In this document: piece after piece, positions 28,043 through 36,199 of the stretch
Position numbering within the stretch: position 1 is the first letter of the stretch
Layout of the letters: every line of letters begins with the position of its first letter
From: Phoronis ovalis
Lineage: Eukaryota > Phoronida > Phoronidae
Assembly: GCA_028565635.1 (NCBI GenBank)
Contig: JAOXYB010016631.1
Location: 1-36,199 of the forward strand
Reading direction: 5' to 3'
Length of the DNA: 36,199 nt
The notes under the pieces: generated by a model
Databases searched by the model: none
What the model was told of the DNA's origin: nothing
What the model saw: only the letters and a program-made list of their open reading frames with translations
Translations under genes and position numbers: made by a program

Positions 28043-30079
28043 AAATGTTCAATGTGATGAATATTTGAATAAAAGCACTGTTTTGATGGGAAAGTTTGCA
28101 TAAGCAATAGACTTATCCAGTTGCCAACATCACATTAATGTTGCAACTGTTGACAAAACGCTGATGTGTTGCTCATCCGCCTGCCTTAAACTGTTTAAGG
28201 TAGCTCGTTGTTTAGTGCGTGTTTAGTTTGATTCTTAATGTTCAATTAGCAATAAGGATGATCGATAATTAATTTGACTGCAAATTAAGGAAAAAATCTT
28301 GCAACGAAGACAAGAAAAAAAGTATTTTCGTTTAATACACCTTTTTGCGTTCATGCATCGTAAGTGTTTTTCCACAGCTCACAACTTCTTTTGTTGCTGT
28401 TCAAATAGAAAAAACATTTGCTACAATCGCAGTGTTTGAAGACATCGATCTTTTTAAAGATTAATGTTATCATACATGCCAAAAATTAGACATTACATTG
28501 CTGTCTCCATTGAGTTGCTTCATTTCACGGTTGGGTAGATTGAATATATATGCATGCTTAATGTCATCATAATAGGCAACTCATTGAAAATACCCTAGGA
28601 GTTCCATTTGATTCTGAAATTAATACGAGAAGAAATTGTCAGCCTAGATTGCATTTTATCAGAGTAGTTTTAGAGATACAAACTCTGATTTCTAAAAAAA
28701 AACTTTTAATTTTAGAAATAGCCCAAATTAACGACCGATCATCCTTAAAATACAGCTGATTCGACTATTTCTTTAATCACTGAATAACCGAGTTACGTTC
28801 GCAGATTTATATGCAGGCTAGACAAATCTTTAAAAGATATTTTCTGTAACGTCTGCGAATGTGAAGTTGATTATGAAATTGATTAATAATCAAGTAAACA
28901 ATTTAAAAAATCATCAGCATAAATAAATGCAAATATTATTAAGTAATTATATAATACTGTACAAAGTTCTACCTGGTGTGAAAAATATTTAAAATTCTCA
29001 AAAAAAACACAAAAAATTATGCAATATGTTATGTTATTTTGTTATTTAGACATTTATTTCATGTTATTAGGGGAGTGTGGTTGTATCTGCTTGTTACTTA
29101 TATTACGTTTTATATTAAATATGGCTTCATTTTCTCCCATGGCACAAAAATATTCGACATCTCTCTGTTGCCTTGCTGTTGCAGAAAGCTTTTCTTCTTC
29201 AGAGTTAACTAGTGGGACAGAAATACATCCGCGATAGTTTGGCTGGATTTTGATTTAATGGATGTTCAGCTTCTACTGCTACTAGCTAACCTCTCTCCTG
29301 GTTTCCGTGGAGTTGGACAAAATGTGTATAATATATAATAGTATTATTATGTTATATATTATAATAGTATGTTCATAAACTTTTGTTGTCTTTGATATAA
29401 TATATGAGGTTATGGTTAAATTCATACTGTAGTGAGCAATATGGTTGTTTCAAAAGTTGTGGGGGAATGGAGTCTATCAATTCGTATGAGAGTAAATAAA
29501 AATGAGTAGTTGCATTATGTATTAGTATAATAATATATGATTTGTTCATAGCAATATTAGTATAAGCTATGTTCCGTCTGTAATCGCTACCAAGGGAATC
29601 GCACAAAACACCGTAAACCGAGAGAATCACGTTTATGGATGTTTGTACTCTGTTAACTGCATTATAACATGTTATTTTCTATAACATTTGTTCTGTGTGT
29701 TGTGGGTAAAGAAGTTTTAAATCCAATGAAACTATGGGTAACACATATGTTCAGTTGGGTTAGGATATCTTCGAAACGCTTTCGTAAAGAGAAATGTTTT
29801 GTATTTTCTTGTAGTTCTCATGAAATCCCTTGTCTTTTCAGTTAGTCCCTCGCGGTGTCGGTTACAGAGGTGATATAGGCATTAAATTGTTGAATATTAC
29901 AAACAATAATATTATAGCAAATCTGGTGGAATCATCTCATGTTGTACATTATAACTCATTCTGCATCTGTTTTGACCAAATATAAGTTTTTGTTTTTGCT
30001 TTTATTTTAGATACCATTAATGGTATTAAACTTTAGTTAGGCACCTTAAGGCAAAGTATAACATATCTGATCATGTGTG
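28043..30079 (+). other. LARP1 3'UTR and 3' flank
   Basis: AT-rich non-coding sequence after the LARP1 stop. Candidate AATAAA signals occur at 28068-28073 (only 26 nt past the stop, unlikely to give a normal 3'UTR by itself), 28922-28927 and 29495-29500. No supported exon on either strand. A short AT palindromic tract lies at about 29325-29370. Confidence 0.5.
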
Positions 30080-30840
30080 TTTGTACTATTGTTATGCCCA
30101 TCACTATATAGTGAATGGGTATATATGTATTTTCAACTGTTGATCCAAAAATATGGTATTCCTTTCACAGTAATCAAAACTGATTTTGTCCAGATCTTGA
30201 AAACTGACACATAGAGATCACTTTCATTCCGAAAATAAATAGAGGTTAAAATACAGGTTCCTTTTGAATTTGATTTGGATCGCTTTCATCTTGGTGGTTC
30301 CCTGTACTCCTATAATGGATTAGTTTTTAACAGATCAGTTTCATACTGAGTATAGCATAAATGTAGGTCAAATACAGATCGAGAATGACTTTAACTTGCT
30401 GCAGCTCCAATATAGCTGACTGGTGGTCATGTTGGTTCCCAAGGCAGTACACATCTACAGCGACAAAGATGAAGTGTTGCCTGGACGATTTGAAGTTGGT
30501 TTTAATACGGCTGTGGGTAGCCTATAACCCTTATAGGCTTTGAAAAGAGGGTTGAACAGCTATCTAAAATTCCAATATTGTGACCGTCCAGCTGTTCTTG
30601 CCCGTTTCATAAAAACTCTGATATGTATGGAGATCTTTGATTTTGGGGTTAGGACTTCCAATATGGTTGACTGGCAGTCATGATACTCTTTCCTGGCAAA
30701 AAACGTTGCCTAGATGATTTAAAGGTGGATTTATGAAAGCCATAGGTGGGCAGGTGTTATGTTGTATCACTTGAAAACTGAAGAAACTACTTCACTGGTG
30801 GGCATCTGTCTGCAAAAGTAGACCTCTTGTTTAATACTTC
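30080..30840. repeat. Dispersed repeat, copy B (intergenic)
   Basis: This stretch shares blocks with copy A at 18600-19345: ACATAGAGATCACTTT near 30210, CTCCAATATAGCTGACTGG near 30411, CTTCCAATATGGTTGACTGG near 30651, and GTGGATTTATGAAAGCCATA near 30727. Several internal subunits repeat at irregular spacing. Near 30097 a short palindromic stretch reads CCCATCACTATATAGTGAAT followed by GGG. It is non-coding, and the family was not recognised. Confidence 0.7.
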
Positions 30841-32777
30841 TTGTAAGACTTCTATAAGTTCATAGTAACAAATTTTCCAAAAGCAGAATATTTGATAAAA
30901 CATGGTTATGTATCTGTTTTCCAATAGCTGGCAGCAGTTCTGTAGTTAAATATGTTAATGTTATTACAGTGCACTCCTTTATGCAGCAGTTATAAGGTTG
31001 TACTATTTTGGTATGTGATGTTGCATTCATGTAGAAAAACTTGTCTGTTTATACCTGGACACAACTGCTCTGCACGGTAGTTTTAGATTTCAATCCCATG
31101 TTGATGCAAATAATCTAAAGTATGTACATTTTTTCAATAATTCTTAGGGTGTCAGAGGCAGTTAGTGGGTTAAATGCTGTAATTTAATTTTTTTTTAATA
31201 AAAATAAAAAACTCATTCTAGCGTTTTTGTTCTTTTTTTACTACATTGGAATTATGTTTCCTGTAACAATACTTTCTGTATGTCGCAAGGCAGTGTGTTC
31301 CTTGAAGGTCAAGGTTGGAGGATATGAAGTGTAAGGCTTCCTTACAAATTTTGAAATTTAAGATGCAACTTAAGCTAACATTACCATTTTAGTAAGCTTT
31401 GTTAGCCAGTGACTGGAAATTGGGAGAAATGACGTTGCAACTGCGAGATTGGTTCTAAAACAGGGGTTCCCTGTGAAACCAGGAGACTTGGCACCACTGT
31501 ACGTGGTGTTCACTGAGGATATTCTGACCTTGCCACTATACCATTAGGATATTCTGTACAACTTCACAATTTTGATAAGACAGCTATTTTATATTTCAAA
31601 ATATGAATACAGTAAATATAATTTTTTGCATCAACTATAATAAACATATTATACAGCAATTGTAAACGAATAATATCTTCAAACATACATTCTTGAGTAA
31701 ATATCTTATACATGTCTAAATCAATGCACAACATTTGCTTTGAATTCAGTTTTTGCATTTTAATGTAAAATACAGCAAATGAATCTTGCCATCCCGAATT
31801 TCAGACCCATAATTTTATATCTTAGGGTAGTTCTGATTATAGATTCTGACACAACTATAGACCTTTTTCCCTGCCTGTATATCAATTTGAAAACACCGCC
31901 CAACTAAACTAGCCAATCACAATGCATGGTTAAGTTAGCTTCAAGAACGGGTATGTTTGCCACGTGCACTGATCACCAGAACTTCACTGCATATAAACAT
32001 TTGATTCTCACGAGTTCTCATTGGCTGTCTTTGCTTCGAGTTCCGTACACGTATCCAGGCAGATGATCAATGCCCTGGTCTAGTTGTGTCAGAGGCTACA
32101 AACGAATCTATGATAAGATCTGAATTTGAATTGAGAGGTAAGAAACTATAAAATATGAAAATTTAAACAATATATTAAGCGATATATATCTTGACACAAA
32201 ACACTACTAACAGATCACCTCAAAATATTCAAAAATTGCTAGTTTAGACTCGATAAACAGAACAGTGCAACAGACATTTTAAACAAGCAGTTTGCATTAT
32301 TTTTACACTTCTAACATTAATGAAAGCCAATTTATATTTTATAAACTACTAATAGTAGTAAAAAAACAGCACAGAAAGTTACAAACCAAACTAAAAGCAT
32401 AGTAGTACTGTAGTACAATGCAGTAGCATGAATCACACAACTTTATTTAACCTACTCCATAATGTCAAAACATACATATATATTGTATAATACAATATAT
32501 AAATTCAAATTTAGACCACAATTTTCATTACAAATTGTTGCTTCATAATTTAAAAGATGTAGTATGTGATAGCTCATGTTCAACAAACACACAATATACA
32601 ATGCAAAAATATAAGTATTTTAGGCTTAGGAAAAAAATAAATTCAACTGAGAAGGCAGTGCTCTATTTTTCATGCAGATACACAAAATTTGCTTCCAAAA
32701 TTATCATATTTGGTTTTGTAATTGACAAAGAGAAATGCCTGGGAATAATTGCATGAGAATCGGTTAAATGAACACAT
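30841..32777. other. Intergenic region between the convergent LARP1 and ABCC genes
   Basis: No supported coding exon. On the minus strand an AATAAA at 32447-32442 is a candidate poly(A) signal for the ABCC gene, about 330 nt past its stop. A small TIR element lies at about 31846-32095 (listed separately). The rest is AT-rich sequence without recognisable content. Confidence 0.5.
31846..32095. mobile_element. Small TIR element (about 250 bp), MITE-like
   Basis: Left: CTGACACAACTATAGACC. Right: GGTCTAGTTGTGTCAG, its inverted counterpart with a 2-nt indel. ATAGATTC lies just outside the left arm and, in inverted orientation, some 10 bp outside the right arm, so the true ends may be slightly wider. 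The interior is less AT-rich than its surroundings and non-coding. The class is not determined. Confidence 0.6.
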
Positions 32778-35419
<2,642 letters not shown>

Positions 35420-36199
35420 CTGGAAAACATGATAGTTGGTTAAAAGTGTAAAACAATTGTGGTTATACGTGTACCTTCAATGTTGTTTTGACATTAATTG
35501 CATGTGACAGATTCTGTTATAAAAGGGGGTGGCGATATGTCTGGAATAATGGAATTTAATTTCTGATGTTGTTAAAATCTGTGTTATTGAATACAATCAT
35601 AGGTTATTCACTATTTTTTAAGTCTAGATCCAGGCCACGTCAGTAACTCTCGCTTTATTCAGTGGTAGATCAGTTGTCAGTTTTGTATGCCTACCAACTG
35701 GCTGTGACATCTTGCATCAATGGTTACATTTTACGCAAGGTTATATTAAGCTGCTCAAAACTGACCAACCAGTGAGCTTGTTACTGAATAACTAAACATA
35801 AAACCTTTATTTATAATAATAATAATATTTATTTGACGCAGTAGAAATATTTTCCAGTTTTACAAGGTCCAACTACTCTATACTTACTAACAATGTATAC
35901 AAAATTTCTGCATATCATATAGATTTAAATATCTAAGATAAATAAACATTACGGAGTTCCACGCCAAGAGTCACGTCTTCAATATGGAAGCATTTGCTAA
36001 CAAGACAACGACGATTCGAAGAATCATCATTGTACGCTGTTTAAATTGGCTATTTCAGCGAAAGGAATTGCATATTATTAATATGAAGCATACATGTTTT
36101 ATAAGTACACTAGAAGTGATGAAAATGAGTTGGCGCATGCCTGTCTCTTTTATTACTTCGTTTTTTTATTATACGTTGAATCAACATATATTCACAATT
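35420..36199 (-). other. ABCC intron, right edge of the window
   Basis: AT-rich intronic sequence upstream of the exon starting at 35419. No exon of the transporter membrane domain is recognisable here. A short ATAATA microsatellite lies at about 35813-35828. The preceding exons must lie beyond position 36199. Confidence 0.6.

Overview
This is a gene-dense window of an animal nuclear genome. It is AT-rich, with short coding exons bounded by GT-AG introns, four animal gene families, and several non-autonomous transposon remnants. No bacterial-style operon, CRISPR array, rRNA or convincing tRNA is visible. The proteins resemble vertebrate orthologues closely but not as a vertebrate would, so an invertebrate bilaterian is likely. 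A hemichordate or a lophotrochozoan would fit; this is a guess that the sequence does not settle.

Layout: (1) 260-1563, minus strand: the first three coding exons of an ASMTL/Maf-type nucleotide pyrophosphatase, running off the left edge. (2) 1564-1894: a short divergent, probably bidirectional, promoter. (3) 1895-8165, plus strand: a complete ABHD18-type alpha/beta hydrolase. It carries two tandem alternative versions of one 90-nt exon directly after the nucleophile elbow. (4) 8166-10100: 3' flank with a 55-bp tandem duplication and a TIR element. (5) About 10100-28042, plus strand: a complete LARP1 gene. It has a probable 5' non-coding exon and 20 coding exons that join in frame to 1125 codons plus stop. 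The 4.4-kb first coding intron holds a MITE-like element, and a later intron holds a decayed copy of part of the La-motif exon. (6) 28043-32777: a convergent intergenic/3'UTR region with dispersed repeats. (7) 35419-32778, minus strand: the last six exons of an ABCC1/MRP1-like transporter, covering the end of the second membrane domain and all of NBD2, running off the right edge.

The genes do not form one pathway. ASMTL (nucleotide-pool sanitation), ABHD18 (a putative mitochondrial lipid hydrolase), LARP1 (control of TOP mRNA translation and stability) and ABCC1 (conjugate efflux) are neighbours with unrelated jobs. The most notable observation is the ABHD18 exon pair. The two copies encode 30 residues each with identical phase, and 23 of 30 residues are identical. 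Twelve of those 23 codons differ synonymously, which is what two selectively maintained alternative exons look like. Other notable items are a foldback MITE with perfect 13-bp ends and an 8-bp target-site duplication, a duplicated La-motif exon fragment, and a repeat family shared between a LARP1 intron and the downstream intergenic region.
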